A DNA stretch of 64,000 bases from Rhodospirillum sp. (GCA_013822765.1 PNKY01000001.1:124001-188000), one strand, 5' to 3'; shown: positions 8,945 through 18,362, counted from the first letter of the stretch. Notes: generated from the letters alone by a model not told the origin. A program made the numbers and translations.

Positions 8945-9856
8945 ATGCGCACAGGATTGCCGGCGGGCGAGCGACGCGATTTCATCCAGCCATTCTCGAT
9001 CGAAGGACACGGCGTGCGCGGTCGCCTGGTGCGGCTCAGCGACGTGGTCGATCGCATCATCACCCAGCACGCCTATCCGGACAGCGTCGCCAAGCTGCTG
9101 GCCGAGATGATGGTGCTGTCGGCGGTGCTCGCGGCCGCCCTCAAATACGAGGGCGTCTTCACCCTGCAGACCAAGGGCGACGGGCCGATCAAGCTGATGG
9201 TGGTCGACATCACCAGCGAAGGCGCGATGCGCGGCTATGCCCAGTTCGACGCGGATAAGGTCGCGGCGATTCCGGCTGAGCAGGCGTCGTTGCCGCGGTT
9301 GCACGGCAAGGGCTATCTCGCCTTCACCGTCGACCAGGGCCAGCACACCGACCGCTACCAGGGCATCGTCGAGATGGACGGCGCGACGCTGAGCGACTGC
9401 GTGCACCACTACTTCCGCCAGTCGGAGCAGCTGCAGGCCGGCTTCAAGATCGCCGCCGCCAAGACGGCCGACGGCTGGCGCGCCGGCGCCATCATGCTGC
9501 AGCGCCTGCCGCAGGAGAACGTGACCGAGATGGCCGAGGAGATCGCCGACGACGCTTGGCGCCGCGCCTTTGTGCTGATGGCGAGCTGCACCGACCGCGA
9601 GCTGCTGGACCGCGAGATCCCGGCGACCGACGTGCTCTACCGCCTGTTCCACGAGGACGGCGTGCGCGCGCAGAAGGCGCAGGGCGTGGAAGCGAAATGC
9701 CGCTGCTCGCGCGGCCGGGTGGAGACCGTGCTCAAGTCCATGGCGCCGGAGGAACTGGCCGAGTTGCAGATCGACGGCGCGCTGCAAGTGACCTGCGAGT
9801 TCTGCAACGCGCGCTACGATTTCCCGGTCGCAGACTTCCTGCCGGCGCGGAACTGA
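8945..9856 (+). CDS. hslO: Redox-regulated chaperone Hsp33
   Basis: 303 residues from the ATG at 8945; the frame stays open to 8888 but the upstream codons lie against the repeat. Hsp33 is a cytoplasmic holdase activated when oxidative unfolding releases zinc from four cysteines. All four are visible in the C-terminal part: KCRCSRG (CxC) and CEFCNARY (CxxC), in the family spacing. The N-terminal domain has the typical FSIEGHGVRGRLVRLSD opening and the TLQTKGDGPIKL segment. Placement behind argD-argF is a recurrent alphaproteobacterial arrangement. Confidence 0.95.
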   Translation: MRTGLPAGERRDFIQPFSIEGHGVRGRLVRLSDVVDRIITQHAYPDSVAKLLAEMMVLSAVLAAALKYEGVFTLQTKGDGPIKLMVVDITSEGAMRGYAQFDADKVAAIPAEQASLPRLHGKGYLAFTVDQGQHTDRYQGIVEMDGATLSDCVHHYFRQSEQLQAGFKIAAAKTADGWRAGAIMLQRLPQENVTEMAEEIADDAWRRAFVLMASCTDRELLDREIPATDVLYRLFHEDGVRAQKAQGVEAKCRCSRGRVETVLKSMAPEELAELQIDGALQVTCEFCNARYDFPVADFLPARN

Positions 9857-9928
9857 GCGCGCTTGACGCAACCAAGCGCGGCGTCGGACATTCCTGCCCT
9901 GATGCTCGCTCTTCCCACCTCTCAATCG

Positions 9929-10026
9929 TCAACCCCGGGCTTGACCCGGGGTCCACGGTTGGGCTCGCGCCAAGCGGCGCAATGGACCCCGGCCCACTGG
10001 ACGTCCATTTGGGGCCGGGGTGACGG
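9929..10026. repeat. Intergenic palindromic repeat, family B (hslO-lipoprotein)
   Basis: An inverted repeat: CCCCGGGCTTGACCCGGGG-TCCA on the left, and TGGA-CCCCGGCC...GGGGCCGGGGTGACGG on the right, about 25 bases apart. A related copy occupies 21110-21206. It fills most of the gap between hslO and the next gene. Confidence 0.8.
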
Positions 10027-10055
10027 TAGGAGTGGGTGGCGATGACGGAGTGTCC

Positions 10056-10643
10056 ATGTCGATCAACCGCCGCACCTTTCTACTCCTCCCCGCGCTGGCT
10101 GCGCTCGCCGCCTGCGACACGCCGCCGATGCGGCAGAGCTATGCGACGCTGACGTTTCAGGACCGGCCGCCGCTCCGCCTCGACGTGGCGCAGATCGAGA
10201 TCGTCGAGGCCTACAAGGCGCCTGGCGTCGCGCCGCATGTCGACCACCTGTTCCCGCAGAAGCCGGCGGACGTGGCGGCGGCCTGGGGCCGCGACGTGCT
10301 GCGCGCCGTGGGGCAGCGTGGGATGGCGACCTATACCATCGTCGATGCCTCGGCCACCCAGACCGCGCTGCCGCGCGCGACCGGCGTGACGCAGGTGTTC
10401 AAGAGCGAGCAGTCCGACCGCTACGACCTCCACATCGAGGTGAAACTGGAAATCGGCAACCCGCTGCTCGCAAGCACCGGCTTCGTCACCGCCGCCGTCA
10501 ACCGCAGTCAGACCGTCGCCGAGGACATGACTCTGAACGAGCGCGAAGCAGTGTGGTTCCAGATGACCGAAAGCGCCGTGCGCGAGTTGGACGAGAAGCT
10601 GGAAGCCGCCATCAAGGACAAGCTCCAACCGTTCGTGCGCTAG
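10056..10643 (+). CDS. Putative lipoprotein of unknown function
   Basis: 195 residues from the ATG at 10056; the frame opens at 10020 inside the repeat, so the longer version is unlikely. The start MSINRRTFLLLPALAALAAC is a lipoprotein signal with the lipobox LAAC and Cys20 as the lipidation site. The RR in INRRTF is reminiscent of a twin-arginine start but lacks the full motif. The mature part is a mixed alpha/beta domain with no family I recognise. It is probably anchored in the envelope by its lipid, and it has no clear operon partner. Confidence 0.75.
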   Translation: MSINRRTFLLLPALAALAACDTPPMRQSYATLTFQDRPPLRLDVAQIEIVEAYKAPGVAPHVDHLFPQKPADVAAAWGRDVLRAVGQRGMATYTIVDASATQTALPRATGVTQVFKSEQSDRYDLHIEVKLEIGNPLLASTGFVTAAVNRSQTVAEDMTLNEREAVWFQMTESAVRELDEKLEAAIKDKLQPFVR

Positions 10644-10649
10644 CGCACG

Positions 10650-11609
10650 TCAGGCGTAACGCGCCATCGAGAATCTCAACCCCATCCTTCTCTGCCGCTG
10701 CGCGCACAGTTCCAGCCGTGCATCTGGCGAGCGCACCAGGCCGCGGGTCAAGGTGTTCACCAGGTCGCGCGCGATGCCTCCGGTCGTGTCGTGCTTCGGT
10801 TCGAAGATCGTGATGTTGATGCCGCGCGCAAGACCGCTGCGCATGGCGGCGTTGAGGATGGTCTCCAACTCCTGCCAGGAGAGGCCGCCCGGCATGCGAT
10901 AGCCGACCGCCGGCATGATCGCATCGTCCAGCACATCGACGTCGAGGTGGATCCAGAAGCCGTCCGGCGTCTGCCGGCTCAGGTGCTCGACCGCGGCGCG
11001 CGCCGCCTCTTCGGCGCCGACGCGGCGAACCTCGTCAAGGTCCTGCGCGAAGATCGTCGGCGGCAGCGGTTGGCTGCCGAGTTCGTGCGCCTGCTCGGCG
11101 TCGCGTGGACCGACCACGGCGACGTCGGCATCGCGCACCAGCGGACGCAGGCCTTCGATGTTGGTGAGGACGTCGGGGCCGCGGCCGGTGCTGAGCGCCA
11201 GGTCCATGTCCGCCGCTTCACCTGTCGGCGAGGCGTCTGGCTGATAGAAGTCGGCGTGACCGTCGAGGAACAGCAGCCCGTGGCGCTTGCCGCTGCGCCG
11301 CAGCGCCAGCAGGTTGCCAAGCAGGATCGAGCAGTCGCCGCCCAGCACCACTGGAAAGCCGCCGCGCGCAACGACCGGCCCGACGATGTCGGCCAGCATG
11401 ACCGAGAAGTCGCGGATGCGGGCCGCGTTCAGGATTCCGGTGTCGGAGTCGCGCCGTGGATCGTAGGGCGGTACCGCCAGGCGCGCATGGCGCCGCGCGT
11501 CCAGCCGCCGCGCCAGGCCGGCATCCAGCAAGGCATCGGCGAGGTGCTCCACGCTGTCCGGCTTCAGGCCCAGGTTGGAGGGCGCTTCGATGATCGTAAA
11601 GTCAGTCAT
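10650..11609 (-). CDS. Arginase/agmatinase-family ureohydrolase
   Basis: 319 residues from the ATG at 11609, which has AGGA nine bases upstream; an ATG at 11618 has its AGG too close. The di-manganese site motifs are all present: GGDCS, DGHAD and DVDVLDD, followed by a C-terminal GINITIFEP. These define the ureohydrolase fold that splits a guanidino group to release urea. Arginase is the first guess because of the nearby arginine genes, but agmatinase, guanidinobutyrase or formimidoylglutamase cannot be excluded. The gene is divergent from a MarR regulator, with a 21-base palindrome between the two starts, so regulation by that MarR is likely. Confidence 0.8.
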   Translation of the reverse strand: MTDFTIIEAPSNLGLKPDSVEHLADALLDAGLARRLDARRHARLAVPPYDPRRDSDTGILNAARIRDFSVMLADIVGPVVARGGFPVVLGGDCSILLGNLLALRRSGKRHGLLFLDGHADFYQPDASPTGEAADMDLALSTGRGPDVLTNIEGLRPLVRDADVAVVGPRDAEQAHELGSQPLPPTIFAQDLDEVRRVGAEEAARAAVEHLSRQTPDGFWIHLDVDVLDDAIMPAVGYRMPGGLSWQELETILNAAMRSGLARGINITIFEPKHDTTGGIARDLVNTLTRGLVRSPDARLELCAQRQRRMGLRFSMARYA

Positions 11610-11665
11610 GGCATTCATCCTGTTAACGAATAAGCCTTTACTTTCGCCCCTCTATGTCCTATTAT

Positions 11666-11686
11666 ATGTATGCAGTCTGCATATAT
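11666..11686. promoter_or_regulatory. Candidate MarR operator palindrome
   Basis: The core TATGCAG-T-CTGCATA is a perfect 7-1-7 palindrome, extended by AT on both sides with one mismatched pair. It sits in the 101-base gap between the arginase-family start (11609) and the MarR start (11711). This is the usual place and size for a MarR dimer site controlling both genes. Confidence 0.65.
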
Positions 11687-11710
11687 GTCAAGCGGAAAGT
11701 GAGCCAAACG

Positions 11711-12232
11711 ATGACGGTGCCGGTTGAGGGCGGCAGCGCCCACACTGCCAACATCCTGGGCGCCTTGGCGGTGCTGATCCAGGACCGGGTGGAGGGCGCG
11801 TGGCAAGCGTCGCTGGATCTCTCGCCGATGGCGGCGGCCGCCCTGGTGCAGATCGAGGGCGAGCCCGGCTGCTCGATCGAGCTGGTGGCGGGGCGCATCG
11901 GCCTCACCCATTCCGCGACGGTGCGTGTGGTCGACAAGCTGGCTGAGCGCGGGCTGGTCGAGAAGGACCGCGCCCGCAAGGATGCCCGCGCGCAGAGCCT
12001 GACGCTGAGCAAGCCGGGCAAGCGCGTCGCGCAGCAACTGCACGAAGTGCGCAACCAGGTCACCGACGATCTGCTCGCCGGCCTCGCCCCGGCGCAGCGC
12101 GCGGCTCTGGAACAGGCGATCCGCGCCATCCTCTACCGCTGCGTCGAGCCGGGGCGCGAAGCCGATGTCACCTGCCGGGTGTGCGACGACCGCCGCTGCA
12201 GACCGGAGATCTGCCCGATCCGGGTGACCTAG
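11711..12232 (+). CDS. MarR-family regulator with cysteine-rich C-terminal tail
   Basis: 173 residues from the ATG at 11711, preceded by GGAAAGTGAG. A winged helix-turn-helix covers about residues 30-110: the recognition segment SIELVAGRIGLTHSATVRVVDKLAERGLV, then a basic wing DRARKDARAQSLTLS. The last 32 residues are unusual: RCVEPG..., then CRVCDDRRCRPEIC, giving five cysteines with CxxC-x4-C-x4-C spacing. That tail could hold zinc or sense thiol oxidation (inference). The divergent arginase-family gene and intervening palindrome suggest the target. The stop codon overlaps the stop of the convergent Nudix gene in a shared CTAG. Confidence 0.88.
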   Translation: MTVPVEGGSAHTANILGALAVLIQDRVEGAWQASLDLSPMAAAALVQIEGEPGCSIELVAGRIGLTHSATVRVVDKLAERGLVEKDRARKDARAQSLTLSKPGKRVAQQLHEVRNQVTDDLLAGLAPAQRAALEQAIRAILYRCVEPGREADVTCRVCDDRRCRPEICPIRVT

Positions 12233-12696
12233 TTGTCCTTGTGCAGAAAGTGCAGCGGCGCAGCGCTTTTCGCGCCGCTCACATGCGCCAGCAGCGGCAG
12301 ACGCAGCACCGTCGGGCGGAAGTCGAGCACGGCGATGTCCTCGTTCCTGACCCAGCGAAAGAACTGATCCGGTTCCTGGCCAACGAACTCGCCCTCGAGG
12401 AGTGGCCGCGCCGGCAGCGGCCAAGCGACCTCATAGTAGAATCCGTATTCGGTGAAATCGGTGCCGCGATACTCGAACAGGTTCTCGACCATCCAGACCA
12501 GGCGTCCGAGCTCGACCGTGACACCCAGCTCCTCCCGCATCTCGCGGACCAGAGCATCGGTCGAGAACTCGCCCAGCTCGACCGCGCCGCCCGGCAGGGC
12601 CCAGAAGCTGTCGCCGCCGAAGCGGTTGAGCAGGAGCCGATCCGCTTGCCGGATGACGGCGCAAGCGCGGCCTCGGATGATGGTCTTGGCGGTCAT
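12229..12696 (-). CDS. Nudix hydrolase
   Basis: 155 residues from the ATG at 12696 with a GGGGG ribosome site; an ATG at 12735 would add 13 residues. The Nudix box GAVELGE...REMREELGV (about residues 37-59) matches the GX5EX7REUXEEXGU pattern exactly, so the Mg-dependent pyrophosphatase fold is secure. The substrate (nucleoside diphosphate derivative, sugar nucleotide or damaged nucleotide) cannot be assigned. The segment ENLFEYRGTDFTEYGFYYEV occurs in a widespread Nudix subgroup of unknown substrate. Convergent with the MarR gene, sharing a 4-base CTAG. Confidence 0.92.
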   Translation of the reverse strand: MTAKTIIRGRACAVIRQADRLLLNRFGGDSFWALPGGAVELGEFSTDALVREMREELGVTVELGRLVWMVENLFEYRGTDFTEYGFYYEVAWPLPARPLLEGEFVGQEPDQFFRWVRNEDIAVLDFRPTVLRLPLLAHVSGAKSAAPLHFLHKDN

Positions 12697-12849
12697 GCTG
12701 GCCCCCGGTTGCGGCGCGGACAGGCGATCTATCACAGCCGGGAGGGCTTCGTCTGGTCCCCGCCCATCTCCAGCCTCCGCCTTGCCCCGGCCGGTCCCCG
12801 CGCCCTATAGTGCCCGCCGTTTGTGCACTGCAACAGATGGGTTAACGCC

Positions 12850-13293
12850 ATGGCGGGCAACGAAGAACTGCGCGGGAAGTATGTCGACGAGCTGTCCGAG
12901 GGCATGACCGCCATTTTCACCAAGACGGTGACCGAGGCGGACATCGTGCTCTATGCCGGCATCTCGGGCGACACCAACCCCGTGCACCTGGACGAGGAGT
13001 TCGCCAAGCCGACCCTGTTCAAGGGCCGCATCGCCCACGGCATGCTGACCGCAAGCTTCATCTCCGCCGTACTTGGCACCAAGCTGCCGGGACCGGGCAG
13101 CATCTATCTGAGCCAGTCGCTGAAGTTCAAGGCGCCAGTGCGCATCGGCGACACCGTGCGGGCCCGGGCCACCATCACCGCCCTCGACAAGGAGAAGGGC
13201 CGTTGCACCTTCGCAACCACCGCCCATGTCGGCGATACTCTGGTGATCGAGGGCGAGGCGCAGATCCTGGTGCCCAAGCGCCCCGCAGCCTGA
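12850..13293 (+). CDS. MaoC-like (R)-specific enoyl-CoA hydratase
   Basis: 147 residues from the ATG at 12850; upstream in-frame codons lack a ribosome site. The hot-dog-fold hydratase 2 motif is present: SGDTNPVHLDEEFAK (Asp41 and His46 as the catalytic pair) and GRIAHGML (60-66). Such single-domain enzymes hydrate trans-2-enoyl-CoA to (R)-3-hydroxyacyl-CoA, linking beta-oxidation to polyhydroxyalkanoate or other pathways. A role in PHA supply (PhaJ-like) is inference, as no PHA synthase is in the window. ribF follows after 26 bases, perhaps on the same transcript. Confidence 0.9.
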   Translation: MAGNEELRGKYVDELSEGMTAIFTKTVTEADIVLYAGISGDTNPVHLDEEFAKPTLFKGRIAHGMLTASFISAVLGTKLPGPGSIYLSQSLKFKAPVRIGDTVRARATITALDKEKGRCTFATTAHVGDTLVIEGEAQILVPKRPAA

Positions 13294-13319
13294 AAGGGCG
13301 CCGACGCAGTTCTGAGATC

Positions 13320-14324
13320 ATGAGGCTGTTCCGCCACCCCAACGAGGTCACGCCTGAATGCCGCGGCGCCGCCATCGCGCTCGGCAATTTCGACGGCGTG
13401 CATCTGGGCCACCAGGCGGTGATCGCGCGCGCCTTCGAGCTGGCGCAGGCGTACGACAGCGCCGTCGGCATCCTGACCTTCGAGCCGCACCCGCGGGCCT
13501 TCTTCAGGCCCGACCAGCCGCCGTTCCGCCTGACGCCGTTCCGCATCAAGATGCGCGTGCTGCAGGCGTTGGGGCAGGATCGCGACATGGGGCTCGACTT
13601 CGTGTGCTGCCTTGCGTTCGACCAGCAGCTCGCCTCCATGACTGCGCTGGAATTCGCGCAGACCGTGCTGCATGACGCGCTGGGCGCCGCCCATATCGTG
13701 ACGGGCGAGGATTTCTGTTTCGGCAAGGGCCGCAGCGGCGATGTGAAAACCCTGAAGGCGCTGGGGCAGCAGCTCAAGTTCGGCGTGGATGCGGTCTCCG
13801 CCGCGGTCGATGGCAAGGGCGCCGTGCACTCCTCGACGCTGGCGCGCGAGCATCTGCAGGCCGGGCGTCCGCAGGCGGCCGCCGCCATCCTTGGCCGGGC
13901 CTGGGAGATCGCAGGCCGCGTCGAGCATGGCCAGAAGCTGGGGCGCAAGCTGGGCTTCCCGACCGCCAACATCACCCTTGGCGACTACCTGCTGCCGAAG
14001 CTCGGCATCTACGCGGTGCGCGCGGCGGTGGACGAGACCGATCATCCGGCCTGGATCGACGGGGTTGCCAGCCTGGGCTATCGCCCGACGGTCGGCGGCC
14101 AGGAGATCCAGTTCGAAGTCTACTTGTTCGACTATTCCGGCGACCTGTATGGTCGGCACCTGCGTGTGGCGCTGCTGGAGTTCCTGCGGCCCGAGTTGAA
14201 ATTCCCCGGCCTCCCTGAGCTGAAGGCGCAGATCGCGGCGGATTGCGACCAGGCGCGCCAGTTCCTGGCGCAGTATCAGGGACCGACCCCGGGCCCGCTC
14301 GGGCGCGGCTATTTCGTGCTTTAG
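13320..14324 (+). CDS. ribF: Bifunctional riboflavin kinase / FAD synthetase
   Basis: 334 residues from the ATG at 13320; the frame is open further upstream inside the MaoC gene. The enzyme phosphorylates riboflavin to FMN and adenylates FMN to FAD. The N-terminal nucleotidyltransferase domain shows GNFDGVHLGHQ (22-32) and the later GEDFCFGKGRSGD. The C-terminal riboflavin-kinase domain begins around 190 and shows GRKLGFPTANI. Length and domain order match RibF. It directly precedes ileS-lspA, the same neighbourhood as in many proteobacteria. Confidence 0.96.
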   Translation: MRLFRHPNEVTPECRGAAIALGNFDGVHLGHQAVIARAFELAQAYDSAVGILTFEPHPRAFFRPDQPPFRLTPFRIKMRVLQALGQDRDMGLDFVCCLAFDQQLASMTALEFAQTVLHDALGAAHIVTGEDFCFGKGRSGDVKTLKALGQQLKFGVDAVSAAVDGKGAVHSSTLAREHLQAGRPQAAAAILGRAWEIAGRVEHGQKLGRKLGFPTANITLGDYLLPKLGIYAVRAAVDETDHPAWIDGVASLGYRPTVGGQEIQFEVYLFDYSGDLYGRHLRVALLEFLRPELKFPGLPELKAQIAADCDQARQFLAQYQGPTPGPLGRGYFVL

Positions 14325-14338
14325 AAGAGGCTTAGTTC

Positions 14339-17182
14339 GTGGACTACAAGAGCACCGTTTTCCTGCCCAAGACCGACTTCCCGATGCGCGGCGACCTGCC
14401 GAAGCGCGAGCCGGAGACCCTGAAGACCTGGGCGGACATGAAGCTGTTCCAGGAATTGCGGCGCCAGTCCAAGGGGCGGCCGAAATTCATCCTCCATGAC
14501 GGCCCGCCCTACGCCAACGCCAACATCCATATCGGCCACGCCCTCAACAAGATCCTGAAGGACGTGATCAATCGCCAGCAGCAAATGATCGGCAAGGACG
14601 CCAACTACGTTCCGGGCTGGGACTGCCACGGCCTGCCGATCGAATGGAAGATCGAGGAGGAGTACAGGAAGGCCGGCAAGGACAAGGACGCGGTCCCGAT
14701 CAACGAGTTCCGCAAGCAGTGCCGCGAGTTCGCCCAGAAATGGATCGACGTGCAGCGCGAGGAGTTCAAGCGCCTCGGCGTCGAAGGCGATTGGGACAAT
14801 CCGTACCTCACCATGGCGTACGAAGCCGAGGCGGTGATCGTCGCCGAGATCGGCAAGTTCCTGATGAATGGCGGGCTCTATCGCGGTTCCAAGCCGGTGA
14901 TGTGGTCGGTGGTGGAGAAGACCTCGCTCGCCGAGGCGGAGATCGAGTATCACGACCACACCTCCGACACGATCTGGATCAGGTTCCCGATCGTCTCCTC
15001 GCCGGTGAAGGAGCTGGCGGGCGCGTCGATCGTGATCTGGACCACCACGCCCTGGACCATTCCCGGCAATCGGGCGCTCGCGACCGGCGCTGCGATTGAC
15101 TACGTGCTGCTCGAGGTCAAATCCGTCGCCGATGGTGCGAAGGCCAAGGCCGGCGACAAGCTGGTGGTGGCCGAAGCGCTGATGGCCGATTTCCAGAACG
15201 AGATCGGCGTCACCGGCTCTCGCGTGGCGTGGCGCGGCAAGGGTGCGGACCTGGTCGGCACCGCGACGCATCATCCGCTCAACGGGCAGGGCTACGACTT
15301 CATCGCCAAGGTCTGGCCGGGCGACTTCGTCACCACCGAAGCCGGCACCGGCTTCGTGCACATCGCGCCGGGCCACGGCACCGACGACTACGAGCTCGGC
15401 ATGGCCAACAATGTGGAAATGCCGCAGACCGTGGGGCCGGATGGCCGCTACTATGATCACGTGCCGCTGTTCGCGGGCAAGGCGGTGCTCAATCACCGCG
15501 GCAAGGCGGGCGATGCCAATCCGGCGGTGATCGCGGCGCTCGATGCGGCGGGCAAGCTGCTGAAGAATGGCAAGCTGGTGCACTCCTATCCGCATTCCTG
15601 GCGGTCGAAAGCGCCGCTCATCTTCCGCAACACGCCGCAATGGTTCATCTCGATGGCGACCAACGGCCTGCGCGAGGTGGCGCTGAAGGCGATCGAGGAG
15701 ACGCGTTTCGTGCCGCCGCAGGGCAAGACGCGGCTGCATTCCATGATCGCGCAGCGGCCGGATTGGGTGATCTCGCGCCAGCGCGCTTGGGGCGTGCCGA
15801 TCGCGATTTTCGTCAACAAGAAGAGCGGCGAGCTGCTGCGCGATCCGAAGGTGATGGAGCGCATCGTCGATGCCTTCCGCCGCGAGGGCGCCGATGCGTG
15901 GTTCGATTCGCCGCCGTCCCGCTTCCTCGGCAACGACTACAATCCGGACGAGTTCGAACAGATCAAGGACATCGTCGACGTCTGGTTCGACTCCGGCTCG
16001 ACCCACGCCTTCTGCCTGGAGCCGCGCAAGGACCAGGACCTCGCCTGGCCGGCCGACGTCTATCTCGAAGGCTCCGATCAGCATCGCGGCTGGTTCCATT
16101 CCTCGCTCCTGGAATCCTGCGGCACGCGCGGCCGTGCGCCGTACAAGACGGTGGTGACGCACGGCTTCACGCTCGATGAGCAGGGCCGCAAGATGTCGAA
16201 GTCCCTCGGCAACACGACGTCGCCGCAGGACGTGATGAAGACCTACGGCGCCGACATCCTGCGCCTGTGGGTCGTGATCGGCTGCGACTACGCCGAGGAC
16301 CAGCGCATCGGCGAAGCAGCGCTCAAGTTCATGGCGGATCACTACCGCCGGCTGCGCAACACTTTCCGCTATCTGCTCGGCGCGACCGAAGGCTGGAGCG
16401 AGAGTGAGCGGATCGATGCGAAGCAAATGCCCGAGCTGGAGCGCTGGGTGCTGCATCGGCTGAGCCAGCTCGACGAGAAGGTGCGCGCGACCGCGGACAG
16501 TTTCGACCTGCACGATCTCTACATGGAGCTGCACAATTTCTGCGCAGTCGATCTCAGCGCGTTCTATTTCGACATCCGCAAGGACTCACTCTATTGCGAT
16601 GCGCCGGGCAGTACGCGCCGTCGCGCTGTGCGCACCGCGCTGCACGAAATCCTGTCGCGCCTGACCTCGTGGCTCGCGCCGGTGCTGGTGTTCACCGCGG
16701 AGGAGGCATGGCGCGCACGACCGTGGGCCGAGGGCGAGGCGAGCGTGCATCTGCGCACGCATCCGGTCACGCCCGCCGATTGGCGCGACGAGGCGCTGGC
16801 GGCGAAGTGGGACAAGGTGCGCGAGATCCGGCGCGTCGTCACCGGCGCGCTCGAGCTGGCGCGCGCCGATAAGAAGATCGGCGCCAGCCTGCAGGCCCAT
16901 CCGGTGGTGCACCTGACGCCGGAGCGGCGCGCCATGCTGGACGGCGTCGACTTGAGCGAGATCTCCATCACCTCCGGCATCACCGTCAGCGATGCGCCGG
17001 CCGCGAACGGCGCCTTCACGCTGGCCGAGGTGCCGGGGGTCGCCGTGCTGGTGAACTCGGCCGGTGGCGGCAAATGCGACCGCTGCTGGCAGGTCCTGCC
17101 CGAAGTCGGCAGCCACGCCCATCACCCGACGCTGTGCAATCGCTGCTCGGACGTGGTCGAGGGCGTGGCGGGTGGTGCATGA
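14339..17182 (+). CDS. ileS: Isoleucyl-tRNA synthetase
   Basis: 947 residues starting at a GTG (14339) with AGAAGAGG upstream. The class I catalytic motifs are HIGH in NIHIGHAL (about residue 62) and KMSKS in [10 protein letters not shown] large CP1 editing domain carries [10 protein letters not shown]. The anticodon-binding domain follows, and a C-terminal zinc module CDRCWQ...CNRC holds four cysteines, as in bacterial type IleRS. The stop overlaps the lspA start in ATGA, indicating translational coupling. An unusual GTG start for so important a gene is supported by the lack of a nearby ATG that keeps the N-terminal domain. Confidence 0.97.
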   Translation: MDYKSTVFLPKTDFPMRGDLPKREPETLKTWADMKLFQELRRQSKGRPKFILHDGPPYANANIHIGHALNKILKDVINRQQQMIGKDANYVPGWDCHGLPIEWKIEEEYRKAGKDKDAVPINEFRKQCREFAQKWIDVQREEFKRLGVEGDWDNPYLTMAYEAEAVIVAEIGKFLMNGGLYRGSKPVMWSVVEKTSLAEAEIEYHDHTSDTIWIRFPIVSSPVKELAGASIVIWTTTPWTIPGNRALATGAAIDYVLLEVKSVADGAKAKAGDKLVVAEALMADFQNEIGVTGSRVAWRGKGADLVGTATHHPLNGQGYDFIAKVWPGDFVTTEAGTGFVHIAPGHGTDDYELGMANNVEMPQTVGPDGRYYDHVPLFAGKAVLNHRGKAGDANPAVIAALDAAGKLLKNGKLVHSYPHSWRSKAPLIFRNTPQWFISMATNGLREVALKAIEETRFVPPQGKTRLHSMIAQRPDWVISRQRAWGVPIAIFVNKKSGELLRDPKVMERIVDAFRREGADAWFDSPPSRFLGNDYNPDEFEQIKDIVDVWFDSGSTHAFCLEPRKDQDLAWPADVYLEGSDQHRGWFHSSLLESCGTRGRAPYKTVVTHGFTLDEQGRKMSKSLGNTTSPQDVMKTYGADILRLWVVIGCDYAEDQRIGEAALKFMADHYRRLRNTFRYLLGATEGWSESERIDAKQMPELERWVLHRLSQLDEKVRATADSFDLHDLYMELHNFCAVDLSAFYFDIRKDSLYCDAPGSTRRRAVRTALHEILSRLTSWLAPVLVFTAEEAWRARPWAEGEASVHLRTHPVTPADWRDEALAAKWDKVREIRRVVTGALELARADKKIGASLQAHPVVHLTPERRAMLDGVDLSEISITSGITVSDAPAANGAFTLAEVPGVAVLVNSAGGGKCDRCWQVLPEVGSHAHHPTLCNRCSDVVEGVAGGA

Positions 17183-17667
17183 GGCTGGCGGCGCCTACGC
17201 TCTTCTACAAGATGTGCGGCCTTGCCGCGGTGGCGGTCCTTCTGGACCAGGTCAGCAAGCTGCTGGTGTTCCGCGTGCTGATGGTCAACGAGACGGAGCG
17301 GGTGATCCTGCCGATCTTCAGTCTGGTGAAGCGCTACAACACCGGAATCAGCTTCTCCTTCCTCGCGACCGATCATGAGTTCGGACCGTGGATCTTTGCG
17401 GCGCTGGCCACCATCATTGCCCTCGGGCTGCTGATTTGGCTGTCGCAGACGGCGGAGCGGTTGCCGGCCATCGGGCTGGCGCTGGTTGTCGGCGGGGCGA
17501 TCGGCAATGTCACCGACCGGGTGCGCGAGGGCGCGGTCATGGACTTCCTGCTGTTCCACTGGAAGGACCTGGCTTGGCCGGCTTTCAACCTCGCCGACAG
17601 CTTCATCACCATCGGGGTTGCCCTGCTGATCTACGACGGCGTGTTCGGCGGCCGGAAGCGCGCCTAA
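17179..17667 (+). CDS. lspA: Lipoprotein signal peptidase (signal peptidase II)
   Basis: 162 residues. This inner-membrane aspartic protease cuts prolipoproteins just before the lipidated cysteine. Four hydrophobic segments are visible (about 12-30, 60-80, 90-107, 130-152). The catalytic Asp pair lies in [11 protein letters not shown] and FNLADSFI. The start is the ATG in the ATGA overlap with ileS. Several predicted lipoproteins in the window (10056 and 17771 genes) would be its substrates. Confidence 0.96.
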   Translation: MRLAAPTLFYKMCGLAAVAVLLDQVSKLLVFRVLMVNETERVILPIFSLVKRYNTGISFSFLATDHEFGPWIFAALATIIALGLLIWLSQTAERLPAIGLALVVGGAIGNVTDRVREGAVMDFLLFHWKDLAWPAFNLADSFITIGVALLIYDGVFGGRKRA

Positions 17668-17697
17668 AAGCCGTTTGTTTTCAAATCTTTGTCACCG

Positions 17698-17751
17698 GCC
17701 AAGGGGCGGGTTGCTGACGCCCCCGGATCGCGGTAAAAAGCTGCCCTTGGC
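17698..17751 (+). promoter_or_regulatory. Leader with two mutually exclusive stems before bamF
   Basis: In the lspA-bamF gap GCCAAGGG (17698-17705) can pair with CCCTTGGC (17744-17751), while GGGGCG (17703-17708) can pair with CGCCCC (17718-17723). The two stems share bases and cannot form together. The SD-like GGAGGGGG of the next gene starts four bases after the outer stem. A regulatory role is only inferred. Confidence 0.3.
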
Positions 17752-17770
17752 TCTGGAGGGGGTTCTTCCC

Positions 17771-18352
17771 ATGCGTCGCACGTCGATTCTCATCGCGGCT
17801 CTGGCCGTGGCCCTGCCGCTGGCGACCGGCGGCTGTTCGGGCGTGAAGGAGACTCTTGGCCTTACCAAGCAGTCGCCTGACGAGTTCAAGGTCGTCTCGC
17901 GCGCGCCGCTGTCCATGCCGCCCGACTACAACCTGCGTCCGCCGACGCCCGGTTCGCCGCGGCCCCAGGAAGGGACGCCGCGCGACCAGGCTCAGCAGGC
18001 GGTGCTGGGCGTCGCACCGGACGCCATCCCGCCGATCGGCGAAGGTGAGGAGTCGGAGGCCGCGCAATCCTCCGGCGAGTCCGCGCTGCTGCAAAGCGCC
18101 GGCGCCACCGGTGTCGATCCCAACATCCGCCAGCTGGTGGATACCGAGACCGCCGAGGACGAAGCCGATTCGAAGACCCTCGCCGACACCCTGACGTTCT
18201 GGCGCGAGCCGGAGCCCTACGGCGAGGTGGTCGATCCGACCCTCGAGCAGAAGCGCATCCAGGAAAACCAGTCGCTCGGCCAGCCCATCACCGAAGGCGA
18301 GACCCCGACCGTTGTGCGCAAGAAGAAGGGCGCACTCGAAGGAATTTTCTAG
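17771..18352 (+). CDS. bamF: BamF-family (DUF3035) outer-membrane assembly lipoprotein
   Basis: 193 residues from the ATG at 17771, preceded by CTGGAGGGGG. Residues 1-25 are a lipoprotein signal ending in TGGC (lipobox-like, Cys about 22). The diagnostic segment VVSRAPLSMPPDYNLRPP follows at about 40-57. It is the conserved core of DUF3035/BamF, an alphaproteobacterial lipoprotein associated with the beta-barrel assembly machine. The rest is low-complexity, acidic and proline-rich. It sits directly after lspA, whose product would mature it, and before two M16 peptidases. Confidence 0.85.
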   Translation: MRRTSILIAALAVALPLATGGCSGVKETLGLTKQSPDEFKVVSRAPLSMPPDYNLRPPTPGSPRPQEGTPRDQAQQAVLGVAPDAIPPIGEGEESEAAQSSGESALLQSAGATGVDPNIRQLVDTETAEDEADSKTLADTLTFWREPEPYGEVVDPTLEQKRIQENQSLGQPITEGETPTVVRKKKGALEGIF

Positions 18353-18362
18353 GATCATTGCA

